A stretch of DNA of 64,000 nucleotides from Gordionus sp. m RMFG-2023 (GCF_954871325.1 NC_088775.1:47531561-47595560); one strand, 5' to 3'; positions 12,311 to 25,109 are shown, numbered from the stretch's first letter. Numbers and translations are program-made. The notes: generated by a model not told the origin, from the sequence alone.

Positions 12311-12727
12311 AAAATAACGTAAAAAATATTTTAAAAAAAAATCAAAATAGCATAAAAATAGCTAATAGCGTGCTACTCATTTGAAAACGATAGCGGTAGC
12401 GATAGCGCGTTATTTTTTTTTATAAAATAGAGGTAGCGATAGCGCGCTACTTTTAAAAGTAGCGTTATACTGATATATTCCACCAAATTTCGACATTTTT
12501 GTGCCCAAAATTTAGGAATATGAAATTGTTATCCCGAGTTAAATATTTGTGCCAACATATTAACACGTTGATTAATACAGAGAAGATCAACAGAGATATT
12601 ATTGGGCAGAAATCTATAAATATCAACTCACCATTTAGCTCCTACCAACTGATAGAATAGTAAATAAAGGTTCATTATATTAATAATAAAATCAATTATT
12701 AATTATTATGAATATTTTTTTTCATAA

Positions 12728-13033
12728 GAAAATACTGAGGCAGATACGTTTTCGGATTTCTCTCTATGGGAGGCTGACAATGCGTTTTCTGATGCTAGCG
12801 TTGAAGTTGACTACCTAGATGCTAAATTATATATTGAAGATGATAATATTTTAATTTGGTGGAAGACAAACCATAATAAGTTTTCAAATTTAAGTATTTT
12901 GGCTCTTAAATTCCTAGCTATCCCTGCTTCGTCGGCTAGCAGTGAAAGAGCGTTTTCAGCTGCTGGTAGGGCCTTTGAAGAGAAAAGGACTCGTTTAAAG
13001 CCAGATAAACTGGACTCTTCATTATTTATATAA
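12728..13033 (+). pseudogene. hAT-A transposase, C-terminal dimerisation domain
   Basis: The translation contains FSLWEADNAF, WWKTNHNKFSNLSILALKF and LAIPASSASSERAFSAAGRA followed by EEKRTRLKPDKLD. This is the classic hAT C-terminal dimerisation domain, including the SSERAFS core. It completes the transposase begun at 6724, separated from it by hAT-B. The stretch 12481-12727 between is degraded and gives only short pieces. The domain itself is well preserved, so the family call is strong. Confidence 0.85.
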
Positions 13034-13413
13034 TTATTAGCTTTGTGATACTTTTGATATGTCATTATAATATGTTCATTATATTTCGTCTCTATAATAA
13101 CTATTATATCATCTACATTTGATATAAATCATGCTTATTGTTTTTATATAATCGCAATAATTTTTAAATTTGATTGTATTTTAACTTTTTTATAATATGA
13201 AATTTAATAAAATGCAACTTAATATATATCTTGAATAGATTATGGCCGTCAAATAAACTTTTATAAGGTAGCAATGAATAAATACACATAAGTTTTTTTG
13301 GTTGTTATAATATTCAAACTCAAATTGTAAATTTTATTCGATTCGGGTCGGGTTGGACCAAAAAATATGTGCTCGGGCTGTGAAAAATTACTTTATAGAC
13401 CTCTAATGTTAGG

Positions 13414-15800
13414 TATCCCCTGAGAGATTTACATAACGCAATTGATTTGTACCCGTGTTAATAAATTTTAAAAAATTTGTGTATTTTATAAGACTAAAAT
13501 TACATGGCTACAAATTTTAAGACTAATTAGCAATATTAATCTAATCAGAGACCTGCCCATGTTAAATATTTAGGCCCATTTTTGCCAAAAGATAAATTTA
13601 GAATCTAAGACTGTATTGGAGGTTGAAATTGTGTTTACTTTGCATGATTAAGGGCCTGGCTTTTGCCAGTTGATATCACTGATGCCATATCTTACTTTTA
13701 ATAGTTTAATTTTTGCATAAATAGAAAATATTTGAATTGTTTATTATTTTATAATTAATTAATCCGAGTTATTTTACATTTTAAATCAATAATAAATTTA
13801 AGACTATTTTTTTAAAAATAATATTAAAAACAAAACCTTGATAATTTTTTTAAAAAGGATTTCGCCATTTTTCTAATATTACAATTATTTATTAAATACA
13901 ACACAACCATTCCTCCCAGCGCACCATTTGAACCGCTAAAAATGTTTTGAATGATAGGCGTGGATGTATCCTTGTGTGATAATAAAATCACTGTGTTGTT
14001 ATTAATTTGTAAATAATTTATACATTATGTATCAAAAATCATCGATAATTTTAAGCTTTATATCAAATACATTTAAGGGAGAATGTATTTGTATCTGTAT
14101 CGTGGAACTCTTTTAGAATTTGTATTGATATCGGTGGATACAAAAGTACCTTTAATAAAGTACTATTTTATAAAAACTAAGCCAATAAAGTGTGAAGGAT
14201 AGAACAATCATGTGCCGATAATCAAAGGGTAGAACAATCGTTTCTCATATCTGACCGACACTTAACACCAGAATTATTATCTAAATATTATTTTGGATGT
14301 ATTGGTATCTATTATTTTTTTTAGATACTTTTAATTTCAAGTTTTTTTATATTATAAAAAATAATGAATTAAATTCATTTAATAATATGTCCGAGTTTAT
14401 TTCATTATATAAACTAACCAGACACATTTTATTTTGTACACATGGTAAATTTTATATTACAATTTATTTTATTTATATAAATAAATATTTTTTATCATAG
14501 ATCAATATTTCTAGACTATCTCTGAAATGAAATTAATTAATTAAATATTAGATTTTTGGGGGTATCCCTTAGATGATATCAATATTGATATAAGTTTTGT
14601 CACTCATCAAATTTTGAATAATTTTTTAAAAATTGAGTGTCGGAAATATATTAAATGATTATATGTTGTTACTCATTAAATACAACAACCACTCTGCCTT
14701 CGAATGTCCTATTAAGAGTTTAATGTGGCTAAAAATTTACAGATAAATGGGGGTGACTTAATGATAAAAATTTTGAGAATGTTTTATTATTAATATTTAA
14801 GAATTATTTATTATCATTTAATTATAAATTTTATATATGAATTATTTAGATTTAAAAATCTTTATTTTAATTATATATTTGGATATAGTTGTAATATCAA
14901 CTCAATAAAATTTATAGCTCACTTCGAAATTTGAATTTTGACAATAGAATCCTAAATTAAGCATTATTACTTTACATAAGTATAAAAATTTTATCTGTAT
15001 ATAGATACATTTGTAAAGTAATATTGGTATCGATATCCCGATATAATTTAGACGATGTATTTGTATTTAGATCTATTTAAAAAATATCTTTTAGCAACTC
15101 TGCTAAACACTCTTCCATCTTAACAAACACGCAGATTCAATTTTTTTTTACAAAGAATATCTTGATGTTGAGATCTTCCAGATTTTAATAAAGCTATTAT
15201 ATTTAATAAGTTTTATTAATTATCTGATGCCTAGTATTTTCATATTATAAATGTATTTTATTTGAAACTTTATATTTATTTTGAATGCCTGACCAGTGAT
15301 CCCTATATCCCTCTTAACCACTAGTGGCACCAAATTTTCCCCTGAACTACAGGCGGCGCAAAATATCCTCTAAGGGTTACCACCTAATCTCAATGAAGTA
15401 GGGTGATTTATATAAAATTTGTCCCTTCCCTGAACAATTTTTCTCCTCGTTTTTAAAAATTATTTTCCTTTACACCACTCAAACGAATTAAATAAAAGAT
15501 GGATTAAGTACTTTTATTGCACAAGAAATTTTAAAAATACATTGACACTATTTATAGATTATAATATGTTAATAAAAAAATGATAAATTATATTAAAAAA
15601 CGATTCTTTATTGATAACTACAAGTATTTAAATAAAATATACTATGTCAAAGATGTCTAAATTTTTTTTACTCTTTTTGGCATAATGATAAATTTGTTTT
15701 GATTGTTAATAAAATTAACTGCTGAAATAATTCCAAAAAATAATAAAAATTAAAATATTATTTTAGTTAATAATGAAGTACATCTAAATTTTAGTGAATT
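13414..15800. other. AT-rich stretch with old transposon scraps, no gene seen
   Basis: No convincing exon was found. A MITE-like piece starts with CAGAGACCTGCCCATG (about 13547) and has GGGCCTGGC near 13650. Variants of AATGTATTTGTATCGATATC recur at about 14084, 15050 and, outside this stretch, 47950, so an old dispersed repeat is likely. A single hAT-like end, CAGTGATCCCTATATCCC, lies near 15295. No partner end was found. Confidence 0.5.
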
Positions 15801-15816
15801 TAAGTATCTATTTTAC

Positions 15817-15982
15817 CAATTAAGCGTTCTACAAATGTTGGATTCTGTGTCAATGAAGGTATATTTGTGGGAATGACATATGACTTTAATTGTCCAAATT
15901 GTGAGATAAAAATTTGAAACAGAATTTTTGGTGTTAGAAAAGGATCCATCAGAATTTTGAAATTTTAGTACGACATTTGATT
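15817..15982 (-). CDS. Thioester-containing protein (C3/alpha-2-macroglobulin-like), TED exon 2
   Basis: The minus-strand exon has acceptor TTCTAG|AATC and donor TTG|GTAAAA. It joins the previous exon in phase 1 to give ESNVVLKFQNSDGSFS, then a diverged WLTA-type helix (YLTIWTIKVICHSHKY) and FIDTESNICRTLNW. In thioester domains this is the DGSFSAFG..STWLTAFVLK..A....ID region. The cysteine in NICRTLNW falls where C3 has VLCGAVKW, a C3-like trait. The product would be a secreted immune or protease-trapping protein. The next exon (lower coordinates) was not found before 13.4 kb. It could be an active exon or part of a decayed gene; no stop is present. Confidence 0.75.
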
Positions 15983-16031
15983 CTAGAATATAAAGGTAAA
16001 ACAAGTAAGATATCATTAAATATTGTCATAC

Positions 16032-16178
16032 CATTTGCTATTATATTTTTCAAATCAGAAAACAATCCGAGAGCTTCCATATAAGCCGATATATATCCTG
16101 CAATAGCGAGTTTTAATAGTGCTCTTTCGCCAGATATTTCTTTATTACTATTTAACTTTGATTTTTCTAGTAACTTTT
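16032..16178 (-). CDS. Thioester-containing protein, TED exon 1 with altered thioester motif
   Basis: The minus-strand exon begins after TTTTAG and ends at AATG|GTATGA. The 49-base intron 15983-16031 separates it from the next exon. The product includes KEISGERALLKLAIAGYISA and YMEALGLFSDLKNIIAN. It aligns without gaps to the family pattern GCGEQNMIKLAPTVYAL.YLEATGQL. The reactive thioester pair is missing: Cys of GCGEQ is Ser and Gln is Arg, while the central Gly-Glu is kept. A thioester could not form. Loss of this bond is known in C5 and in some insect TEPs, so the protein may still work. The alternative is a decaying gene. The exon has no stop. Confidence 0.78.
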
Positions 16179-19100
16179 CTAAAATTTATTATAATATTAT
16201 TATTAATATATAAATAATTCATTTATATTTAGAGAAGTAAAAGATGACATAATCTCGGGAAAATAATATCTATTCACGACATTAATGCTAGCGAATCGTA
16301 TTCTTCATGTTTTAAAATGTTTTTTAAAAAAATAATAATTTTAACAAAAATGAATTGCAATAACAAAAAAATTCATGGCTGTCCCAAGTTTAATTTTTTT
16401 TACAGATAGAATATAAGGGAATAAATATTAAATTCAAAGAAATTCAGAAAGCAACACCTGGAGCTTTCAGGTTCAAACTATATAACATAAATAAAAACCA
16501 CAACATTATTATTTTTAAAAAACTTTAATATTTACTAAAATTTTTTAGTAGAGCTACAAGATCACATCTTATTTTTTTAGCATCATTAGTTTTTAATTTA
16601 CCTCAATTTTTTAAAATTGTGTTTTTCGAAGATGGATATAATTTATTTATCAAATATTCTATACTTTTATTAAAATTTTATAAAACTCTGGTCAATTTTA
16701 AAAAACCCCAATAAACCTAAATCATACTATTTAATAAAATTTTTGAATCGATATGGTACATCATTTAAAATATTAAAAATCTTTAATTATTCACGGTTTT
16801 TTTTAAAATTCTATTTAACGTTTTGGCAAGAATTTTTTGTTTTCTTGTTCAAGTTTAAACCCTATATTTTTCCTATGTCTAATTCCTTTATCTCTACTTC
16901 TTTGCACCACAAACTTTTTTTCATTTTTTTGTTCATTTGATTAGAATATACATACCAAAATATTGTATTTCGTTATAGCGTTTTGCTGATTATTTTAAAA
17001 TTTTGCTTGATTTACATTAGGAAAAAATTATATGTTCAATCTCTATTTATGCACACAACCTTGTCATATTCATGCCTAAGCAACATACAAATTAACCTGG
17101 TAAGAATTTCAGATTCTAGTAGTTGTAACAACCGACAAGAATTGTAACTTTCATCCATTTGGAGTAGTCGCAACTAATTTTAAAACTTGCTAGGATTTTA
17201 AATTTATCTATAAAACGCTGAAGATCAGTACATCAGATATTTATGGTTAGAATTACCACCCAAAAATCTGATAGTGGATGATACGATAGCTATCATCAAT
17301 TCATTAACAGTTTTAACCTACCCCACTAAAATGCCTTGAGATTTAAACTAAGAAAAATTATCTTGATACAATATTTGCAACTAAATAGAAATAAAAGAAT
17401 ATGGCTATCCTAGAAATGAGGTACTATTTTCTGTCTATATTTGGTGGCCAAATATAAAATTCTAATATAGGGGAAAAAATTCTTTTGATATTATGTTCTT
17501 AATTATTTTAAATGTGGAAACGTAGAAATTCAAATATTTTATTAATGATGTAGTAAATTAGTGATAAAAAATTCATCCAATAATAGCGAACTGGAAAAGT
17601 TGTGTCAAAAAAAAATAAAAAATTTGAAATCAATACTGGTCTGGTTAACAAAGCGACGAAAAAATTTAGAATGGTATTTTTCATAGGTTAGCGTGGTGGT
17701 ATAAAATATTTCACTGGGAGGGGGGAAGGGTAAGGTTTATTTTGTTCATATTAGGAGAAGCCTGGTGACAAATTTTTCAGGTCAATGTCAGGCCTATATA
17801 GGAGATTTATCTCAAACTCAAAATAATTATGTATTCTATTTTTTGTTAATTATTCAGCAACAATTTTGATAATATGATGATGTTTATCTATTTGTTTTTT
17901 TTTCTATTTCTTATAAAATATGATATGAAAAAGATATTTTATTTTCCTATAATTCATTTAATATTTGTGATATTCAAATCAGGCAAAAAGAAAAAATAGA
18001 AAGTAAATATAACATTAAATTCTTTGCGTTTTCGTCATTTTTTTAAACTGGGATTAGTGAATGAGGGAAAGCACTATTAGATAAAATTTTTTCCCCATAA
18101 ATTTTATTGGAGATCTTTAGTTCTACTTATTGTAGGCCTTTGGCTATATTAGATTTTTATAAAAATAATTCTGGATTTTCACTTTTTTAAAAAGTAAAAT
18201 CCTTTTTTAAATTTTGAATATTGGCGTTATTTTTAAAAGTTATCAACTTTTACTAATTTTTCTTTCGAATACTTCCTTATAATGATATATTATATATATT
18301 TTTTGAAGAAAGGGGTATGAGGGTATGGGGGAGGGATTTATATTAGCTTGAAATGATATTTATGAGAACAGGCTAATTTGTGATGGGAGGGGGGAGGAAA
18401 TTTTTACCTTTCTCCCCTATTGAATACACGACTGGAATTATGTATTATTTATCTAATACGTTATAGTAAAATATAAATAATTTGTAAAATTTACTGAATT
18501 GGATATTAAGCATAATTTTTGTAATATTTATACGATTTAAAATTACAATTCACCTTAAATAATAATATATAAGGAGAAGATTCAGCCAAATATTTCCAAA
18601 CTTTCTTAAGGGATTTTAGTAATTCCAACCACATATGTGGAAGGATCACTCTTTATTAAAATTTATATCCTAATATATATTTCGTTAGAAGATATTCAAA
18701 TCTTAAGCTTAAATAGTCGTCTAAATATATTTTAATTAATACCTTAATAAGATCATATTTTTAACATTCAAGGTAATCTTTATCTTTTTTAAAAAATCAA
18801 ATTGAACCCTCTGAACCCTGAATTTTTTTTAAACTCAGAATCCAAATCTGTTCTGGGTCAAACCTAAAAAGCTTCTACTCATGCTTTTTCTGCCAAATTA
18901 ATGTGTCTAATCCATACCATACACACTCCCAATTGAAAAGGAGTATAATTTTTCGATCAACATTTGAATAGGAAAGGCTCCTCGTAGTTATGAGTGTTCT
19001 GTTATATTAGATTACACGCAAAATTAAGGTTAGATTTGAGAGTAGGCAAATAAAAGCTTGACAAATTGGTTTATTTTATATTCGAAATTTTATTTGGTAT

Positions 19101-19196
19101 TAGAATTCAAATTTATCATATTATTATATGTTTATGAGATAACAAAAAAGGTTGGACTTAAACTTAATTTATAATCGTTAAATAGGTAGTAATACA
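16179..19196. other. AT-rich stretch, probable intron of the thioester gene
   Basis: No coding signal was recognised. G-rich runs occur at about 17716, 18308 and 18388. The sequence near 18410-18437 reads, inverted, CAGTCGTGTATTCAATAGG and looks like one end of a hAT-C/H-type element; the partner is uncertain, perhaps near 17700. The stretch lies between the TED exon and the next transposon and may be intronic. Confidence 0.4.
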
Positions 19197-19442
19197 CAGA
19201 CGCCTACACAGCGGGAGAGGGGGGGGTGTTATGATTGCTAATTTATATTCTATGAGAGTTATTCCTACCCCTTATCGCATACATATTTCAATTTACATTT
19301 TTTTATCACATTCATAGTAGAAATAAATGTGGCGTTATATTCATCCACCATTTTAAAATTACCCACCAAATTTGAAACTTTTTCATTGAAAGCTAAAATA
19401 AAATATTTCAAATTATTAATGTTTAAAGAATGGATATATAAG

Positions 19443-21915
19443 CAGTGACCCCTACAACGGGGGGGGGGTCCGAAGCAACTGCTTCTATAAATTTCTATGG
19501 GGGTACTTATTTTATTTTTTTTAAATTTTTAAAATTTTTTAATTTTATTTTTTTAAAAATTTTTATGGTCGATGTTTAGCAAATTAGTTTGTTATCCGAT
19601 ATTTCTTATCATAAAATTATTTTTCCACTTTCAAGATTTGGCGCAAAATTAAAATTTTATCAAAGGGAATAGTAAAAATTTAAATATTAAATCTTATATA
19701 TAATCATTTATAATTTTTAGATCATTGTCAAAATATGCCAAAAAATATTAACCAAAAAAATATAAATGCTTATCTCGCAATCAAGCCTTCTGGGGGAACA
19801 GGCAACAAGATGGCAATAATATGAGCCTTATTAAACTTTTTGAGCCTGTTCTTAAAATGTATATACAAGATAATGAAGAAAGAAGAATTGAGAAAAAAAT
19901 TAAGGGATTAAAATCTAAATTATATTCAAATCTGTTATCATATAATAACATAAATATTCTTATTGAAACCATGAAAAATATGGTTATAAAAAAAATTAAA
20001 AAGGAGATTGAATTCAACAGGTGCTATTCAATTATAGTTGATGGCACATATGATGTATCGAAATCAGAAGCAATAGCTTTGATAGTGAGATATGTTGAAA
20101 ATAGCGAGACACCTAAGCCCGTTGAAAGGCTGATAGACATTTATTGTACGGGAAATACAACTGGCCTCGATATTAAAAAGAATATAATATCCAAGCTTGG
20201 CTCCATGAATCTACCCCTCGAATTCCTAGTGGGGCAAAGCTATGATGGCGCCTCAAAGATGAGTGGAAGAATTAATGGAATGCAGGCTTTGATTAGAGCG
20301 GAGGCGCCAAAGGCAGCTTTTATTTGGTGCTATTGTCATCGATTAAATTTAATAGTTGTTCAATAATGTCAATCAGTAAAAGAGCTGCGAAATGTCTTGG
20401 GAATATTAGATGAAATTTACGTATATTTTAATGGTGTTAAAAGATATGAAGTACTCAAAACATGTCAGAGTGATTTACTGACAAAATCACATAGATTTTT
20501 ACGCATCAAGAATACCACTCGGTAATATTATCTTAATTGTTTCGATATATAATGTTTATTTTATATTTATAGAAGCTGGCTAACATCATATAAGGCGATT
20601 GTAATTTTTTTCCTACTTTATGATGCTTTGAGGGCAGCTTTGGCAAATTTAAAGGATTCTGAAGATCCTGCCACTTCCACTATGGCTAGTGCTATAGTCT
20701 ATAGAATAGAAAAATTTTATTTTATTTTATCACTATGTGTTTTGGATAAAATATTGTTGATAACAAGCTTGGCTTGTACAAAATTGCAAACCATTTCGAA
20801 GGATATAGTGTTTGCAATAAATCAAATTCAATTGGTAAAAGATTGCCTGATTAATATGAGAAGTATAATTTAAATTATTATCTTTTATTATCTTATAATC
20901 CTAAAATAGATAATTACACTGAATTTTTGGATGTCTTTTCAAAGGCCTAAGATTTTATGAAGAAGAGAAATTTACCTTTTGATTTTGAAAGTTCAAGACT
21001 TCAAACATTTTAATCCAAAAAGGAGATATATATATATACTTTCATCATTAAATATAATATTTTATTTTAGCTTTAAAATCAGTGTGTTTTATGCTGCACT
21101 TGATTTAATTTATATGCAGTTTAGTGAAAGATTTAACGATGAATCGATAAAATTTTTGAGTCAAACATCATTTTTTACCCCAAAGGGAATGGCGGAAAAG
21201 GCAATTGTTAAAGATGATATCAAGGATATCTGTGAATTTTATCAATTAAATACAAGTCAAGTTTTTGAGGAAATGTTGATGTTTAGAAATATTTATATGG
21301 CTAAAACGGGGGACGTAATTATTACTCGTGACCTAGAAGTTAAAGAAGATTTGTCAGATTCTGAGAATTGTAAATTTATATATTTTTACTAATACATTAT
21401 TTAGCTTCTTCTGATGATGATAATAATTCTGAGATGAATGATTCAGACTGGAGAAACTATTCATTTATTTTACCTTATCATCTGCTTATAAATTTTTCTG
21501 CTTTCCCAAATTTAACAATTTATATAAATATTTATTAACTATTCCTACTACATCATGTACTGCCGAAAGGGTCATGAGTAAAATTAAACTAATTAAAACA
21601 AGACTTCGTAGTGTCATGAAAGATCCTAATAATTTAACCATTTTATCAATGGAAAATAATTTATTTAAACAATTAAATATTGATAAAATTATAAATTCTT
21701 TTACTTTCTCTTCCCCTAATTTATCTAAATTATTAATTTAAAAATAATATTTTTAAAGCATATATTTTTTACATTATATTTATATTATAATAAATATTGA
21801 TGCAATAAAAATTATTTTTGAAATTTATTGGTGTCAAAAAATAATTTACAATGGGGGGGGGGGGTACTTTAGGGGGTATTCTGCTTCTATCCCTCAAAAA
21901 GTGTAGGGGTCACTG
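19443..21915 (+). mobile_element. hAT-G transposon
   Basis: A perfect 8-bp target duplication TATATAAG (19435-19442 and 21916-21923) and near-perfect inverted ends CAGTGACCCCTACA flank the element. Runs of G lie just inside both ends (about 19460 and 21854). Size is 2.47 kb. It carries a nearly full-length DUF4371-type hAT transposase on the plus strand. The perfect target duplication suggests a young insertion. Confidence 0.93.
19738..21741 (+). pseudogene. hAT-G transposase, near full length
   Basis: The start lies near MPKNINQKNINAYL, with MSLIKLFEPVLKMYI at 19821. Domains: RCYSIIVDGTYDVSKSEA and LIVRYVENSETPKPVERLID (DDE-region start), VGQSYDGASKMSG, FIWCYCHRLNLIVV, then KELRNVLGILDEIYVYF. 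A 51-base intron (20522-20572) precedes SWLTSYKAIV. Next come YMQFSERFNDESIKFL and LSQTSFFTP. A second small intron (21370-21404) leads towards LLTIPTTSCTAERVMSKIKL, the hAT dimerisation domain, and a stop at 21741. One stop after LIVVQ (20364) and frame changes near 20875-20980 interrupt it. This is the most complete transposase in the window. Confidence 0.85.
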
Positions 21916-22392
21916 TATATAAGAACCCTTTTTTAACCACGATGAGAATCAGAAACCTAGTCATCTTACAAAAACAAAAATGTATATAAGATCATATTTA
22001 TAATATTTTATTTACTCTTAGTAATTAACAGAAATTCCTTATCCAACATTAAGGAAAAAAATGCAAATGCTCGTCCAACAAGATGGAGTCCTTGCCATCA
22101 AGCAGTAACGCGGTTTTTATGGAGATAGAGCCTATTATAAATGCTCTTATTGAAATAATACAGTTGCCTGAAAAAGATATTTCTTAAGATGCAGATAAAT
22201 GATTGGACATAATACTACCATATTTTTATTTACCTTAAAATGTAATAACAAACATTTTAATTAAACAAGCATTTTATTCAATAGAGTTCAAAATGGCATC
22301 GATTTGACTGAGATTATGAGAATAGCTGAAAGCATCATATTGAAACTTAAGAACATTGTGACAAATGTATATGAGGAATTTCATATTATATG

Positions 22393-24771
22393 TAGGGGCG
22401 GAGCATCCTCGTTTTTATGGGGGGCTCCTAACTCTCCTCCCCCCCCCTCCCCCACTATTTTGTGGTTGCTTTCCCTTTAATGATTGTTTCTTATTATATA
22501 TCGATTTAATTATTTCTTATATTTTTGGACAAATACATTTCTAAAATAATAGGATAAGCACTATATTGAAGTTATTACATTTTTATTAAGAAAAACATTA
22601 TTATTATACAATAATGAGAATAACATATTAACTTTAAGAATACACATATAAAACCATTGCATATTTAAAAACATAATCACAATTGGGAATATAAAAAACA
22701 TATATTCTACATTTAAATCATATTAATTGCACATACAAAATTATAACACTCCCCTCGTATATATAAAAACAGGAATATTGCAAATATAGTTTCAAAAAAT
22801 AGTATTTAAATTAATGAATTAAACGAGTATTATATAATTTTCGAGCTAATAAATCTGGTTTGGCATAAATAAGCTAAAATTTATTCTAGTTCAATTTGTG
22901 TATACTTTTCTTTTTCAACGTACATTAATAAAAATGTCTTAAATTTATAATATTCCATATTTGCCCTCAGCATATTTTTTATAATTTTAATTTAATAAGC
23001 GTTTATTTCTTTCATATAAAATGATTTGGAATAATCGTTAACTTGTTTTTTTACAAGTAAAGGCGGTAACTTAATCATTATATTTCTTCTTTGATTAACG
23101 GTAACCCATATCTTTTTCAAATAACATATCTAACCATGGTTGTGTATATTACAGCGTCGAAGAATTTTATAGACACATATCAAGCATTGACATCATAGTT
23201 ATTATTAAATTGCATTATTTTATTTTCATTAGACTAGACTCCTCACTATCGTAAATTATATCATCATTGTTTTCATTAACCCGATTAATAAATCTTTATA
23301 AGTACGTGAAAATCAAGACAATTCATGTCGTAATCTGTCACTAAATGCACTTTCAAGCTGTGAAAATTTCTACTAGGCCTTTCACAAATACCCTTAATAA
23401 TTAAGCTTCGGATATAAATATTGCATATTCATTATAAGCTTTTTATTCATAGAAAGAATACGGTCATACTATTTATAATTTGATCAATTATATGATGAAA
23501 TAATTCAACAGTTTAGAAACGAATTGGAACCTTGAGCGTTTCTTTTTGCATTCATCACTGTGCATCCTTCTTATTCGATTTATTTTCTGTTTTGGCATTT
23601 CGTAGTACCCAGATGCTATCTAGCAGCTTTAAATTATGAATTTTTTCATCTAAATTTGTATACATGTTTTTATCTATTTTGAATGGATGGGATAGTAGAT
23701 GCAGAATAGCGTCTTCAATCATTTTCCAAGCTGATAAAATTTATATTTAGTTGAAGATGTAATGAGAGATGCTACATTTTAAAAATTTCTAAAGAAATTG
23801 AAGCGGATTAAACGATTAAAATTTGCATAGATTCTCAATGAAAGATTAAGTTAATGATGAAATTTTCCTCAAACAATTTGTTACTAAATATTCACTGTAG
23901 TGCACTTATAATGGTGGGGATTAAGCTCTCTTACCCATAAAACCATCTAAGGGTTTTTGCACGTGTTTTCTATTATTTGGAGTCCTCGCAGCTTACTTTG
24001 GTCAAATAAATTATTTAGAAGGATAGAGTGTCTATTCTTTTATTTGATCCGTCATTATATACTATATATTTTAAAATTTCAATCTAATCGTTTGTCACTT
24101 ATGTTTTTTATAAATATTAGATTCCTAATTTTACCTAGAGCATCATTGATGACTTTATTAACTGTTGCTTTTCGCATAAAACAGTTAAAAAGAAACTCTT
24201 TTATTGAATTTTGCTTTATCGAAAAGTTTCCTTTTTCCTTTTCTATTTCTAAAAGTAGCCTTTTCTAAGTGGTGCCTGAGTATTTATTTATTTTTCCAAA
24301 TAATTCATATCATCTCAAGGAAATTCCTATCATTTTAATTTTAATTATTAGGATTATTAAGTGTCCCATTATATCTGATCGTTTGGCAGAATATGTTTTT
24401 ACCTAAAAATTATTATCTCGAATATTTGCTTTGCAGATATCATTGCGAACCAGTCAAATTCTTCATTTAATATTTTAAAACTAATTAAATCAAAACTTGG
24501 CTTTAATTTAAACGAAAGTTCTCTTTTTTTGAAAAAATAAAACAAATAATAGCAATATCTAAATGATAATCCTCAAGAAATGATTGATATGATAAAATAA
24601 AAGGAAATATAATTAAAATTACTTACAATATTAAAATATATGAATTCGATAAAAGAAAAAAAGTCACAAGTAAAAAAAATAAGATGATTTTTTTGATCGA
24701 CCTGAAAAATTGACTGTCTTGTGACCTCGTCGGCAAAATGCCTACTTGGTCTTATGGCCAGTCCTCCCATA
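22393..24771 (-). mobile_element. Element F, probable hAT inserted in hAT-C3
   Basis: The perfect 8-bp duplication ATTATATG (22385-22392 and 24772-24779) flanks ends TAGGGGCGGAGCATCC and, inverted, TATGGGAGGACTGG, which share TA.GGG.GGA. A C-rich tract follows the left end. Coding remnants read on the minus strand: LLEIEKEKGNFSIKQNSIKE and NKVINDALGKIRN near 24130-24250, and LKLLDSIWVLRNAKTENKSN near 23570-23645. I do not recognise the protein. The frames are interrupted. Target length and end sequence support hAT, but the coding part gives no proof. Confidence 0.75.
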
Positions 24772-25109
24772 ATTATATGCCGCAGAACTCTATAAACTTA
24801 ATATTTATCTACCTAGACTCACAGCTAGGTAAGCCATCGTTCCAGTTTTAATATAGGTTCAGTCAAAGAATACTATAAAATAAATCTTTTTATCCCTTTA
24901 TGAACTCAAATTAATGAAAGGTTCTTGATTCATCATCAGGCAGCACTTACAAATCTGCTTCTACCCTTACTGCGGAATTCTACTTTCAAATCTTAATAGA
25001 AAATTAAATATTTGGAAGATTGTTATTGTTAGGATTAAAGCATCACTATGATATTAAATAGTTAAGTTGTTTTAAAAAATGCAATAGATACTTTGCATAA
25101 TTTCAAATA

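Larger units (their letters stand above)
7682..12472 (+). mobile_element. hAT-B transposon inserted in hAT-A, itself split by hAT-C1
   Basis: The ends are CAGTGTTGTTAAAATAGC and, inverted, CAGTATAACGCTAC. Both are followed by repeated GCTAC/GCGCTATCGC motifs inside (7695-7770 and 12360-12465), a subterminal style known from several hAT families. The flanks ATATATTT (7674-7681) and ATATATTC (12473-12480) form an 8-bp target duplication with one mismatch. Without hAT-C1 the element is about 2.9 kb. It carries transposase pieces on the plus strand. Confidence 0.88.
485..13405 (+). mobile_element. hAT-A transposon, split by two later insertions
   Basis: This is the outermost element of a nest. 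The left end (TAGAGAACAG) and right end (inverted TAGAGGTCTA) are imperfect inverted repeats followed inside by GC-rich AACCCGA/CGGGTTGGG blocks. Flanks CTGTTAGT (477-484) and ATGTTAGG (13406-13413) agree at 6 of 8 bases, as expected for an aged 8-bp hAT target duplication. Removing the LTR element (757-6512) and hAT-B (7682-12472) leaves roughly 2.4 kb with a BED-type finger and a hAT transposase in order. The inserted elements prove that hAT-A is the oldest layer. The ends are less certain than the coding pieces. Confidence 0.7.

Noticed and set aside
14040-15110. A complete transposon bounded by AATGTATTTGTATC motifs
   Set aside because: The motif recurs, but I could find neither inverted ends nor a target duplication.
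23957-24268. Plus-strand open frame of 103 codons rich in Phe and Leu
   Set aside because: It resembles a membrane protein only because T-rich antisense DNA reads as hydrophobic residues; the minus strand has the more protein-like sequence.
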